Part shown: positions 7,619 to 15,374 of the stretch, in pieces
How positions within the stretch are numbered: position 1 is the stretch's first letter
Layout: every line of letters begins with the position of its first letter
Assembly: GCA_905234485.1 (NCBI GenBank)
Contig: CAJOHV010000011.1
Coordinates: forward strand, 1-35,391
Direction: 5' to 3'
DNA length: 35,391 nt
From: an uncultured Bacteroidales bacterium
Lineage (GTDB): Bacteria; Bacteroidota; Bacteroidia; Bacteroidales; UBA932
The notes under the pieces: generated by a model
Database searches by the model: none
What the model was told of the DNA's origin: nothing
The model's input: only the letters and a program-made list of their open reading frames with translations
Translations under genes and position numbers: made by a program

Positions 7619-9046
7619 TTACTTATTGTACTCCTGGAGGCAGATGTCCTTGATGGTGACGACCGTGCCTGCAGATGCGCCTCCAAATGCGAAGATTAGG
7701 TTGATGTTGTCGCAGGAAACGCCTGAAATGACAGGAGCCTGAAGGGTCAGGGCCTCGCCTCCGGTGAGGGAGAACTGTCCGTATTCATTGATCACGGCTC
7801 CCTCATGCTTGGGGCCGGCTGCGGCATACTGCTCGATCTTGAAGAATGCCGGGCAATCCACATTGGCAAGGAAAGTGAGCTGGAGTGCATACTTCTTGGT
7901 GTCGCTGAGCGGAATGAAACTGCCTTCGTTGGGGAAGATGAAGAACTGGTTGAACCAGATATTGCTTCCCGTGCCGTTTTCAAGGGTGAGGGCGTAGGAA
8001 TTGCCGTTCTTGGCAATCATGGATGCTTCAGTGGCTTCGACTTCGGTGCCGTTCCAGTCGTTGCCGTTGCAGAGATAGTAGAAGAACTTCTCGTTACCGA
8101 TTGCAGCCTTCCACAGGTTTGCCGTTCCGTTCACATCGAACACGAAGCTTGCATCGGGATACTCGACCTCGGGTTCCGGTTCGGGTTCGGGTTCGGTCTT
8201 GTCGGGAGCGTTGGTGCCGTCGTCGTTGGCGTGGTCCTTAAGGGTGATGCGGGTGATCGAAATCTCGTTTCCTGCTTCGCTGTATCCGAAGTCGAAGACC
8301 ACCTTGACGGAAGCGGCGTCGATACCCTCGACATCCTTCATCCAGTACACGTTGTCGCCTGCAGGGAGGTCGTCAAGAGTGACGAAGAGGAAGTTGTCAT
8401 CGCTTGCGACGTCGGTGACCTTCACGGTCACACCGCAAGACTTGGAAAGGCTGATAAGGCAGGAGAAGTCGTAGTGCTTCTCGGAAGAGAGCGGCACATC
8501 GGCGCCGGGCACGAGGTGGAGCTGGCACTGCCAACGGTCGGAACATGCACCGGGAACGGTGAGCGTGTAAGGATTGGTGGTGAAAGGAAGGGTAACCTCA
8601 CCGGCCCAACCCGGGCTGCACCAAGTGTAGCTCTTGTCCATGCCGGCATCCTCGCCCACCTTCCAGATATTGTACTGGGAGTTGTAGTTGTAGCCGTTCC
8701 AACCTTCCTGTCCTTCGACAGTGAATTCAGCCTCGGAGTAGTCCGCGCTCTGGCCGACGGAGTTGCTGACATACATGCGTACCTTGAAGGTGCCCGCATC
8801 GAAGAAAGGCTTCTGGAAGTTGTTTCCGTTGCCGGCGAACGCGAAATCACCCGATTCGTTGGTGTACCAGATAGGAATAAGTCCTGTGGTTCCCTCGGGG
8901 AGGGCGAAGGTGGCGATGTTGCCGTCCACTGTCACCACGGGGGTAATACCCGCTGCGGAAGGGAGGGTCGCATCTTCATTGCTGTCGGGAGTACAAGCGG
9001 CAAAGCAAAGGGCCGCAATACTCAGAAATGCAAAAATCTTTTTCAT
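7619..9046 (-). CDS. Surface glycan-binding lipoprotein (SusE/F-position SGBP)
   Basis: A 475-residue lipoprotein. The signal peptide ends at C18 (FAAC) and is followed by TPDSNED, whose acidic residues resemble the Bacteroidota surface-export signal. Residues of about 25-110 look like a PKD/Ig-type domain (PVVTVDGNIATFALPEG to SEAEFTVEG). Two beta-rich modules of carbohydrate-binding type follow, at about 115-275 and 300-475. They are separated by a Glu-Pro repeat linker (EPEPEPEPEVE) near 288. The modules share surface aromatics and patterns such as YDFSCLIS/YALQLTF and a closing VVTIKDICL strand. No catalytic motif is seen. Its place between SusD and GH16 fits the second glycan-binding protein of a beta-glucan locus. 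Glycan specificity is inferred from the neighbouring GH16 only. Confidence 0.78.
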   Translation of the reverse strand: MKKIFAFLSIAALCFAACTPDSNEDATLPSAAGITPVVTVDGNIATFALPEGTTGLIPIWYTNESGDFAFAGNGNNFQKPFFDAGTFKVRMYVSNSVGQSADYSEAEFTVEGQEGWNGYNYNSQYNIWKVGEDAGMDKSYTWCSPGWAGEVTLPFTTNPYTLTVPGACSDRWQCQLHLVPGADVPLSSEKHYDFSCLISLSKSCGVTVKVTDVASDDNFLFVTLDDLPAGDNVYWMKDVEGIDAASVKVVFDFGYSEAGNEISITRITLKDHANDDGTNAPDKTEPEPEPEPEVEYPDASFVFDVNGTANLWKAAIGNEKFFYYLCNGNDWNGTEVEATEASMIAKNGNSYALTLENGTGSNIWFNQFFIFPNEGSFIPLSDTKKYALQLTFLANVDCPAFFKIEQYAAAGPKHEGAVINEYGQFSLTGGEALTLQAPVISGVSCDNINLIFAFGGASAGTVVTIKDICLQEYNK

Positions 9047-9069
9047 TGTGTTGATTGATTATTTGGTTG

Positions 9070-9585
9070 TTAATAGTTGTTCTGTTTGAGTGTTCCCTGG
9101 GCGGCGTCGATCTCGCTCTGGGGAATCGGGAGATACTTTTTGCTCTCGGACCATGTGTTGGTGCGGTAGCCATAGGTATCCGGCACGAGCACCGTGGGAG
9201 CGTCACCCCAGCGGATGAGGTCCCAGTAGCGCTTGCCCTCGCCCACGAACTCGAGCTTGCGTTCGTTCTTGATGTTGTCGAGGGTGGCCTCCAGAGTGTC
9301 GGTGAGACCGGCGCGGTTGTGAACCTTGTTGAGCCAGATCTTAGAATTGGTAGGATCGCTTGTCAGGGCGAGTTCAGCCGCGTTCAGAAGGGCCTCGGAG
9401 TAGCGGTAGATGCGGATGTTGTTGCCGAAACGCATGTCCGGGGCGCCATCGCCGGTGGCATACTCCGCCTGGCTTCCCTGGTATTTCTCGAGGAAGTAGC
9501 CGGTGTCCTGGTAGCGCGCCTCGTAGGCGTTCACGGTGGCGTCGTAGCAGGTGGCGGCACGGCGGGCGTCGGTGGCGTCGAACAT
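9070..9585 (-). CDS. SusD-like protein, C-terminal part (separated by a stop codon)
   Basis: This is the C-terminal third of a SusD/RagB outer-membrane glycan-binding lipoprotein, not an independent gene. It carries the family hallmarks MFDATDARRAAT, ALLNAAELAL, NERKLEFVGEGKRYWDLIRWG and the final YLPIPQSEIDAAQGTLKQNNY. The ATG at 9585 is simply the first Met after the interruption. The frame is the same as that of the N-terminal part and stays open back to the TGA at 9660-9658. Together the two parts would give about 500 residues, normal for SusD. Without a signal peptide this fragment would not be exported, so translation from 9585 is unlikely to give a working protein. Confidence 0.75.
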   Translation of the reverse strand: MFDATDARRAATCYDATVNAYEARYQDTGYFLEKYQGSQAEYATGDGAPDMRFGNNIRIYRYSEALLNAAELALTSDPTNSKIWLNKVHNRAGLTDTLEATLDNIKNERKLEFVGEGKRYWDLIRWGDAPTVLVPDTYGYRTNTWSESKKYLPIPQSEIDAAQGTLKQNNY

Positions 9586-9657
9586 GTTGAAGGTCTCCAG
9601 ACGGACGGCCAGAACACCGCTGAGCGTTTTCTGTCTAACATGGACTATGCACAGGTT

Positions 9658-10575
9658 TCAGCAGCTGTCATCACGCATGGTTCCGCCTGCGGCGAGGACG
9701 TTGTCGTAGGAGCGGACCTGTCCGTCGGCTTTGTGGGTGATCTCGAAGATGGACTCCTTGGTCCACTCGCCTTCCGGATGGAAGATGGTGCCGTAGTCGT
9801 CCACGAGGTCGTAGGCGTCGTCGCCGATAATCTCCTTCATGTAGCCGAGGGCGGTATCATAACGGGCTGCATCCTTCTGGTACATAACCAGTTCGGCGTA
9901 GAGCATGTAGGCGAAAGCCTTCGTGAGATAACCCGCCTTCGCATCCGGCTGCCTCATCGGGAGCGCGTCGATGGCGATGGCGCCCTCGAGGTCGGCCATC
10001 ATCTTCGAGTAGACTTCGTCTGCCGTGAACTGAGTGCCGATATAAGGGTCCTCGAGATTCTTTTCATAATAGACTATGTTGCCCCAGAATTTCCAGAGCC
10101 AGCTGTAGTAGTAAACCCTGAGGAGCCTTGCCTGCTCCAGGAATTCCGCTTCAGCGGCATCGTCGATCTCGCCGGCGGCCTTGGTCCAGCCGGTGTAGAG
10201 GATGAGGTCGTTGCTCCTCTTCACTCCGGAATAGCCGTCAGACCAGATCGCCGTCATGCAGTTGGTGGGCAGGGCCTCATAGTTCATCATGAGGTGCCAG
10301 TACTGGTTGTCGGTCTTGTCCGCTCCGCCAACCCAGATCTGATCGGCCATGATATCGCTCATGATCTGGATCGGATTGTACTGGCCCATGGACCAGTCCG
10401 TCCAATGCAGAGGAGCATAAGCCGCCACCAGAGCCTCGTTCAGATGGTCGGCAGTGGTGAAATACTCCTCGATGGGCTGTGCGGTGGGATTCTCGACTGT
10501 GAGGAATTCGTCTCCGCAGGAAGCGAAGAGAACTGCGCCGAGAGCTATAACTGAAATAGTGTTTCTAAGTTTCAT
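9658..10575 (-). CDS. SusD-like starch-binding-type lipoprotein, N-terminal part (interrupted)
   Basis: The first 305 residues of a SusD/RagB protein, which caps the SusC channel and binds the glycan. The signal peptide ends in FASC followed by GDEFLTVENPTAQPIEEYF, a textbook SusD start. The helical TPR-like body is visible in HLNEALVAAYAPLHW, RARLLRVYYYSW-type segments (EQARLLRVYYYSWLWKFWG) and GYLTKAFAYMLYAELVMY. Translation stops at a TGA (9660-9658) after MRDDSC, about 60% through the normal length. The same frame then resumes with clear SusD sequence downstream. The ATG is preceded by a strong Shine-Dalgarno. This is either a nonsense or indel-damaged gene or an assembly error. Confidence 0.82.
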   Translation of the reverse strand: MKLRNTISVIALGAVLFASCGDEFLTVENPTAQPIEEYFTTADHLNEALVAAYAPLHWTDWSMGQYNPIQIMSDIMADQIWVGGADKTDNQYWHLMMNYEALPTNCMTAIWSDGYSGVKRSNDLILYTGWTKAAGEIDDAAEAEFLEQARLLRVYYYSWLWKFWGNIVYYEKNLEDPYIGTQFTADEVYSKMMADLEGAIAIDALPMRQPDAKAGYLTKAFAYMLYAELVMYQKDAARYDTALGYMKEIIGDDAYDLVDDYGTIFHPEGEWTKESIFEITHKADGQVRSYDNVLAAGGTMRDDSC

Positions 10576-10583
10576 AACTGTGT

Positions 10584-10591
10584 CCTCCTTT
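10584..10591 (-). promoter_or_regulatory. Strong Shine-Dalgarno in front of susD
   Basis: The minus strand reads AAAGGAGG, complementary to the 16S rRNA tail, with 8 nt between it and the susD ATG at 10575. It lies within the 18-bp gap after susC. Such sites are rare in Bacteroidota, and none of the other starts inspected in this window has one. Confidence 0.6.
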
Positions 10592-10593
10592 GT

Positions 10594-13500
10594 TTAGAAT
10601 GCCACGCTTACGCCAGCAGTGAAGGTGCGTGCCTGGGGGTAAACACCGTAGTCGATTCCAAGTGAAGTGCCGCCGGAAGCGATCTCGGGATCGAATCCGT
10701 GGTAAGGAGTGAGGGTAAGGAGATTCTCCGCCGCGAGATAGACGCGGACATTGGAGATGAGAGCCTTGCGCACGAGCGACTCGGGCAGGGTGTAGCCCAG
10801 CTGGACGTTCTTGATGCGGGCATAGGATCCGTTATAGACATAGAGGTCGGAAGAAACCCAGTTCTTGGTGTCGCCCACCACGAAGCGCGGATACTTGTCC
10901 GATGTACCCTCGCCGGTCCACCTGTCAAGCATATAGGCGGGAAGGTTGACCGATTTGATGTCCGTGCGGCGGGTGCAGTCGAAGACCTGTACGCCCGCGA
11001 CTCCCTGGATGAGCATGGAGAAATCGAAATTCTTCCAGCTCACCTGGAAATTCAGACCGAAGGTCCAATCCGGAGTTCCCTTTCCTATGTAGTCACGGTC
11101 GTTGTCGTCGATGACACCGTCGTTATTGAGGTCCTTGAAGCGCACGTCACCGGGCTTGGCCTTGGGCTGGATCATGCTGACCTCGCCGGTCTCGGGATTG
11201 GTCCAGGTGTAAGACGCGATCTCAGCATCGTTCTGGAAGACGCCGTCGGTCTTGTACCCGTAGAAGAACGGGAAAGGATAGCCGTTCTCGGCGCGGGAGA
11301 TGGTGCCGGTTCCCTGGAAGGAATCGTAGTTGGCCCAGCCGGTATCGTTGCCGTACTCGATGAGGAGGTTCTTCAGATAGGTGGCGTTTGCATTCACCCT
11401 GAAGTTCCAGTCTCCGATGGTGTGTTTGTAGCCGAGCTCAAACTCCACACCGCTGTTGCTCATGCGGCCGACGTTGCCGATAGGCTTGCTCTCGCCGACG
11501 TAGGAAGGAATGGGCATGGTCATGAGCATACCCTCGGTGAGCTTGTTGTAATAGTCAACCGTGAAAGTGAGCTTATTGGCGAAGAAACCAAGGTCGAGAC
11601 CGATGTCGGTCTGGGTGCTGGTCTCCCAGCGAAGGCTCTGGTTCGCCAGGCCGCTGGCCTTCACGCCGATAGCCTCGGACTCGCCTGTGCCGAAGATGTA
11701 GTTGTTGTTGCCTTCGGTAAGGACGGTATAGCCGAAGTTGCCTATGTTCTCGTTACCGTTCTGACCCCAGGAAGCGCGGACCTTAGCGTTGCTGAGCTCC
11801 GGAATCACGCCCTGCATGAAATCCTCCTTGAACAGGTTCCAACCCAGCGACACGGACGGGAAGGTGGCCCAGTGGTTGTTGGCGCCGAAGCGGGAAGAGC
11901 CGTCGCGGCGGACCGTGACCTCGGCCATATAGCGCTCGGCGTAGTTATAGCTCAAACGCGCGAAATAAGAGGCGAGTTTGGCCTGTGCGTAGGGAGCGCC
12001 CCAACCGTTGCGGTCGCCGTCGGCCTGGAGGCCGTTGGTGTAGTCTATATAAGGCTTGTTGATGTCCTTGAGGAATTTCGAAGATGCCCCGAGGTACTGC
12101 CCGTCGGAAGCCTTGGCAGACTGGCCGAGCAGGGCGGTGATGCTGTGGTCGCCGAAAGTCTTGGAGTAGGTAAGAGTGTTTTCCACCTGCCACACCATCG
12201 AATTGCATGCACTTCCGGAGGCATATGATTCGGTGATCTGCTGGCTGCTGCTAAGATAGTAGACGTCGCTGTAGGAGTTGTCACCCCAGAAGGAGAGGTC
12301 TATGCCGAGGGCGCTGCGGAATTTGAGCCCTTCGATAATCTGCAGCTCGCCGCTGAATCCTCCCACGAACTTATGGCTCCAGCCCACCGATCCCGGGAGG
12401 GAAAGGGCGGCCACGGGGTTGACCATCTCATTATAAGAGCCGCCGGGGACGGTGTACATCTGGCCGTTGGCGCCGTAGAGCATTCCGGCCGCGCCGTAGG
12501 TGCTGATCTGCTTGGCCGCCTCCGTGTCGTCCGCATAGACGTTCAGGATGGGGGAAAGGGCCACGGCCGAGCCGAGGGGCGAGCCCCAGGTGCTGTTGGT
12601 GCTGATGCCCGTGGACTTTATGTAGGCGTAGGAGAGGTTGCTGCCGAGGGTGAACTTGTTGAGGAAGCTGCGCTCCGCGGTCTTGTCCATCACTTCGTAG
12701 GTGGTATTGCTGCGCAGGGTCAGGCGGTCGTAGTTCGAACGGCCGACGTTTCCTCCGATGATACCGTCCTGGCTGAGGTAGCCCAGCGAGAGGTAGTAGT
12801 TCACCTTGTCCGTGGCGCCGCCGACGCTCAGTTCGTGCTGACTCTGGGGCGCATTGTAGTAGAATATCTCATCCTGCCAGTCGGTTCCCTTGCCGTAGGA
12901 AGAATAGTCGAAGGAATACTGCGGAGACATTCCGGCATTCATCATTCCTTCGTTGATCATCATCGCATACTGCGAGGCGTCCAGCACGGCGAGTTTCTTC
13001 CAGGGGCTCGAGAGTCCGTAGGAGAATTCATAGTTCACGCGCGCGTCGCCTTTGGTGCCTTTCTTGGTGGTGACCAGGATGACTCCGTTGGCCGCACGTG
13101 CGCCGTAGACTGCGCCCGAGGCTGCGTCCTTGAGCACCTCGATGGACTCGATGTCGGACGGGTTGAGATAGTCTATCCCGCCCTCGATGGGCATTCCGTC
13201 CACGATGTAGAGAGGATCGGAATTGTTGATGGTGCCGGTACCGCGGACCCTGATGCGGGCCGCCGCGCCGGGCTGACCGGAAGACGAGGTGACGTTCACG
13301 CCGGCGGCAAGGCCCTTGAGGGCGTTGTCCACACGGACAGGAGCGGTCTTGCCGAGTTCGTCCGATCCCACCTTGGCGATCGCGGCCGTGACCACGCTCT
13401 TCTTCTGCACGCCATATCCCACGACCACCACGTCTTCGAGCATGATGGCGTCCTCCTCGAGGACGACAAGGGCGGCGTCTTCAAGAGCCACGGTCCTGGT

Positions 13501-13740
13501 CACATAGCCGATAGAAGAGATCACGAGCAGTGAGCCGGATTTCACTTCGGACAGGGTCCACTCGCCGTCGATGCCGGTGACCGTGCCGTTTGAAGTGCCC
13601 TGGACCATGACGGCGGCGCCGATCACCGGCAGGCCGTCGCGGTCCTGTACTATACCCTGCACCTGCTGGGCAAGGGCCGGAGCCGCGCTCAGCACCAGTG
13701 CCGCAAATGCAAGGGCAATTCGATTGAACAGGTTCTTCAT
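10594..13740 (-). CDS. SusC/RagA-type TonB-dependent outer-membrane transporter
   Basis: A 1048-residue outer-membrane transporter that imports glycan fragments with energy from TonB. A signal peptide (to about residue 24, PALAQ) is followed by a carboxypeptidase-regulatory-like domain starting QVQGIVQDRDGLPVIGAAV. The SusC hallmark DVVVVGYGVQKK comes near residue 104. The plug domain follows, with RVRGTGTINNSDPLYIVDGMP and IESIEVLKDAASGAVYGARA. The rest is a long beta-barrel ending in a terminal phenylalanine (FTAGVSVAF), the usual outer-membrane insertion signal. No HTH or signalling extension is present. It is the first gene of the glucan locus, with susD 18 bp downstream. A -7 element and several repeat structures lie upstream. 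Confidence 0.95.
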   Translation of the reverse strand: MKNLFNRIALAFAALVLSAAPALAQQVQGIVQDRDGLPVIGAAVMVQGTSNGTVTGIDGEWTLSEVKSGSLLVISSIGYVTRTVALEDAALVVLEEDAIMLEDVVVVGYGVQKKSVVTAAIAKVGSDELGKTAPVRVDNALKGLAAGVNVTSSSGQPGAAARIRVRGTGTINNSDPLYIVDGMPIEGGIDYLNPSDIESIEVLKDAASGAVYGARAANGVILVTTKKGTKGDARVNYEFSYGLSSPWKKLAVLDASQYAMMINEGMMNAGMSPQYSFDYSSYGKGTDWQDEIFYYNAPQSQHELSVGGATDKVNYYLSLGYLSQDGIIGGNVGRSNYDRLTLRSNTTYEVMDKTAERSFLNKFTLGSNLSYAYIKSTGISTNSTWGSPLGSAVALSPILNVYADDTEAAKQISTYGAAGMLYGANGQMYTVPGGSYNEMVNPVAALSLPGSVGWSHKFVGGFSGELQIIEGLKFRSALGIDLSFWGDNSYSDVYYLSSSQQITESYASGSACNSMVWQVENTLTYSKTFGDHSITALLGQSAKASDGQYLGASSKFLKDINKPYIDYTNGLQADGDRNGWGAPYAQAKLASYFARLSYNYAERYMAEVTVRRDGSSRFGANNHWATFPSVSLGWNLFKEDFMQGVIPELSNAKVRASWGQNGNENIGNFGYTVLTEGNNNYIFGTGESEAIGVKASGLANQSLRWETSTQTDIGLDLGFFANKLTFTVDYYNKLTEGMLMTMPIPSYVGESKPIGNVGRMSNSGVEFELGYKHTIGDWNFRVNANATYLKNLLIEYGNDTGWANYDSFQGTGTISRAENGYPFPFFYGYKTDGVFQNDAEIASYTWTNPETGEVSMIQPKAKPGDVRFKDLNNDGVIDDNDRDYIGKGTPDWTFGLNFQVSWKNFDFSMLIQGVAGVQVFDCTRRTDIKSVNLPAYMLDRWTGEGTSDKYPRFVVGDTKNWVSSDLYVYNGSYARIKNVQLGYTLPESLVRKALISNVRVYLAAENLLTLTPYHGFDPEIASGGTSLGIDYGVYPQARTFTAGVSVAF

Positions 13741-13769
13741 TTCTAAAAAAATTACGAAATATTGTGAGG

Positions 13770-13777
13770 CAAAATTA
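13770..13777 (-). promoter_or_regulatory. -7 promoter element for susC
   Basis: The minus strand reads TAATTTTG, an exact TAnnTTTG match, 29 bp upstream of the susC ATG. A perfect dyad (13779-13793) abuts it and a strong hairpin (13792-13820) lies just beyond, so the -33 region is covered by symmetric sequence instead of a TTTG box. That fits an activator- or repressor-controlled promoter. Confidence 0.55.
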
Positions 13778-13778
13778 A

Positions 13779-13793
13779 GGAATTAAAAATTCC
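13779..13793. promoter_or_regulatory. Perfect dyad next to the susC -7 element (candidate operator)
   Basis: GGAATT-AAA-AATTCC is a perfect 6-bp inverted repeat with a 3-bp centre. It begins 2 bp upstream of the -7 element, where an operator would overlap RNA polymerase. It also overlaps the T-rich tail of the adjacent hairpin, so a structural role is an alternative. Confidence 0.35.
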
Positions 13794-13820
13794 CCGCGAA
13801 CATATTAAATGCACGCGGGG
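13792..13820 (-). terminator. Hairpin with T-rich tail between the regulator and susC
   Basis: A 7-bp perfect GC stem (CCCCGCG/CGCGGGG) encloses a 15-nt AT-rich loop. On the minus strand it is followed by AATTTTTAATT, so it can act as an intrinsic terminator 67 bp after the regulator's stop codon. It also lies at the susC -33 position, and could equally be a protein-binding palindrome. Confidence 0.5.
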
Positions 13821-13823
13821 GTA

Positions 13824-13887
13824 AAAAAGTGGACGCAAAAAAGCCAACGATCTGTCTTTCAGCGTTTTAATAAAATAAAAAGTGGAC
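13824..13887. repeat. 11-bp direct repeat upstream of susC
   Basis: AAAAAGTGGAC occurs at 13824-13834 and again at 13877-13887, 53 bp apart, close to five helical turns. The second copy overlaps the regulator's stop codon. Both copies lie upstream of the susC promoter and on one face of the helix, as expected for a dimeric activator. No binding data can be inferred from sequence alone. Confidence 0.4.
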
Positions 13888-15374
13888 TAATTGTGGCGAA
13901 TTCCGATGGTCTTCACACGCTCCTCGAAGTCGTCTTTGCCGCTCAGAGCGGCGGCTTTCGTCTGCGCGCGATAGTTATATATGGTATTCACCGAGTAGCG
14001 AAGCAGAGAAGCGATATGCGAAGACTGATCCACACCCAGCCTGATGAGAGCGAAAATGCGGAGTTCAGTGTTCAGTTTTTCTCCCTTCTTCAATTCGATA
14101 CGGGCCTCAGGCTCCAGCAGGGCGTTGAAGTCCTCAACGAAAGCGGGATAGAGTTGCAGGAAAGCGTTGTCGAAGGCCGCGTAGAATGCCTTGAGTTCTT
14201 CTTCCATCTGCTCGCGTCCGAGATGTTTGCGGAGTTTATCAAGGTAGCCCGAACTCATAGAGAGGAACAAAGCGAGGAACTCTTCCTTTGCGGCGTTCGC
14301 CTCGGACAGAGCCGCTATCGCATCTTGCAGGCGTCGGTGGTAACTTATCATCCTAAGCAGGATGAAGAACATCACGATAACGAGCAGCGAGATCAGCAGC
14401 ATCAGCATCGTGCGCCTGTCGGACTCTTTCTTTATCTTTCCGGTGTAGGCCTTCTCGATTGCGGGAAGGTTCTGCGCTATCTGGAACGGGCGGAGTTTAG
14501 AGTTGTAGAAGAGGGCGTCGTCCAGCGCGGCCTGGGTATAGCGGAACGCGCGGGCGATGTCCCTGTCCATAATGTTCAGCGCGACGCAGTATAGCGAAGC
14601 GTTGTCTTTGGTTGCGCTTCGTATGTCCGCGATGGCGGATTTGATGTACCAATGCTCCTCCCCTTCGAGGTCGCCGTCTTCACGGCAGAGCACGCCCATA
14701 TAGTACGCCGCTATCGCATATTCGTGGCTGTCTTCCGGATATCGCGAGAGCATCATTCCGCCCACCTCACCGGCGCCGATATGGTTGCCGTTCTCGATGA
14801 GTTCGGTCAGCAGCATCGTCTGGCGAAGGAAGTTCGATTCAGGCAGATACTCGATCAGTCGGCCGCGGTAGAAGCCGGCGCGTTCGTCCAGCACGCCGCC
14901 CACTCCGGGATGGTTGTACTCGCGGAAGTCGCGGCAGAAGCGCTGCTGATACTCGTAGTACAGGAAGAGTTGCTTGTCAGAAGTAAACTGAGTTGTGTCT
15001 ATCCGCTCGGCTATCTCCATGCACTCCGCATAGCGACCGGCGGTGCAGCAGAGAAGCGCCCTGCGCAGCCTGGTCTCGGTCAGGAGATCTTTGCGACCCA
15101 TCCTCAACGCCACCTGTTCCTGGTTGTTCAGCGCCTCAAGGGCCCTGTCGTACTGGAATGCATATGCAAGGTCGTAGATCTGGCCGTAGACTTCGTAGCG
15201 GAATTCGTCGGTCAGCGGTTTGTCCGTGGCGAGGTCGTGCTCGACCGCCTGGATCCTGCGCTCATGCTGAGCGGCGTACTCGGCCGCCTTGTTCAGCGTC
15301 TCGTCCAGTTGCTGGAGATCTGCATTGAGGTCGAAGCCCGCCAGGGCCGCCAATATAATCAACGTCTTTATCAT
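13887..15374 (-). CDS. TPR/membrane/helix-turn-helix regulator (DUF6377, SusR-like)
   Basis: A 495-residue probable membrane-bound transcriptional regulator. An N-terminal hydrophobic signal ([13 protein letters not shown]) leads into an alpha-helical periplasmic region of TPR type. One membrane span lies near residues 325-345 (MLMLLISLLVIVMFFILL). A cytoplasmic coiled region follows (ISYHRRLQDAIAALSEANAAKEEF). The C-terminus carries ELRIFALIRLGVDQSSHIAS and a helix-turn-helix-like RYSVNTIYNYRAQTK near 448-470. This architecture matches the DUF6377/SusR-like proteins next to Bacteroidota glycan loci, which are thought to sense oligosaccharides and activate susC. Its ATG overlaps the uvrA stop by 4 bp (ATGA), implying coupled translation. 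The glycan locus starts 146 bp downstream. Confidence 0.8.
   Translation of the reverse strand: MIKTLIILAALAGFDLNADLQQLDETLNKAAEYAAQHERRIQAVEHDLATDKPLTDEFRYEVYGQIYDLAYAFQYDRALEALNNQEQVALRMGRKDLLTETRLRRALLCCTAGRYAECMEIAERIDTTQFTSDKQLFLYYEYQQRFCRDFREYNHPGVGGVLDERAGFYRGRLIEYLPESNFLRQTMLLTELIENGNHIGAGEVGGMMLSRYPEDSHEYAIAAYYMGVLCREDGDLEGEEHWYIKSAIADIRSATKDNASLYCVALNIMDRDIARAFRYTQAALDDALFYNSKLRPFQIAQNLPAIEKAYTGKIKKESDRRTMLMLLISLLVIVMFFILLRMISYHRRLQDAIAALSEANAAKEEFLALFLSMSSGYLDKLRKHLGREQMEEELKAFYAAFDNAFLQLYPAFVEDFNALLEPEARIELKKGEKLNTELRIFALIRLGVDQSSHIASLLRYSVNTIYNYRAQTKAAALSGKDDFEERVKTIGIRHN

Noticed and set aside
8161..8200. Short GGTTCG-type tandem repeat in the glycan-binding protein gene, considered as a phase-variation tract.
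   Set aside because: It encodes the Glu-Pro linker between two domains; the period is a multiple of three, so length changes would not shift the frame.
9658..9660. The TGA in susD read as selenocysteine.
   Set aside because: SusD proteins have no redox site, and a weak hairpin downstream begins about 24 nt after the TGA, too far for a bacterial SECIS. No selenium genes are in the window.
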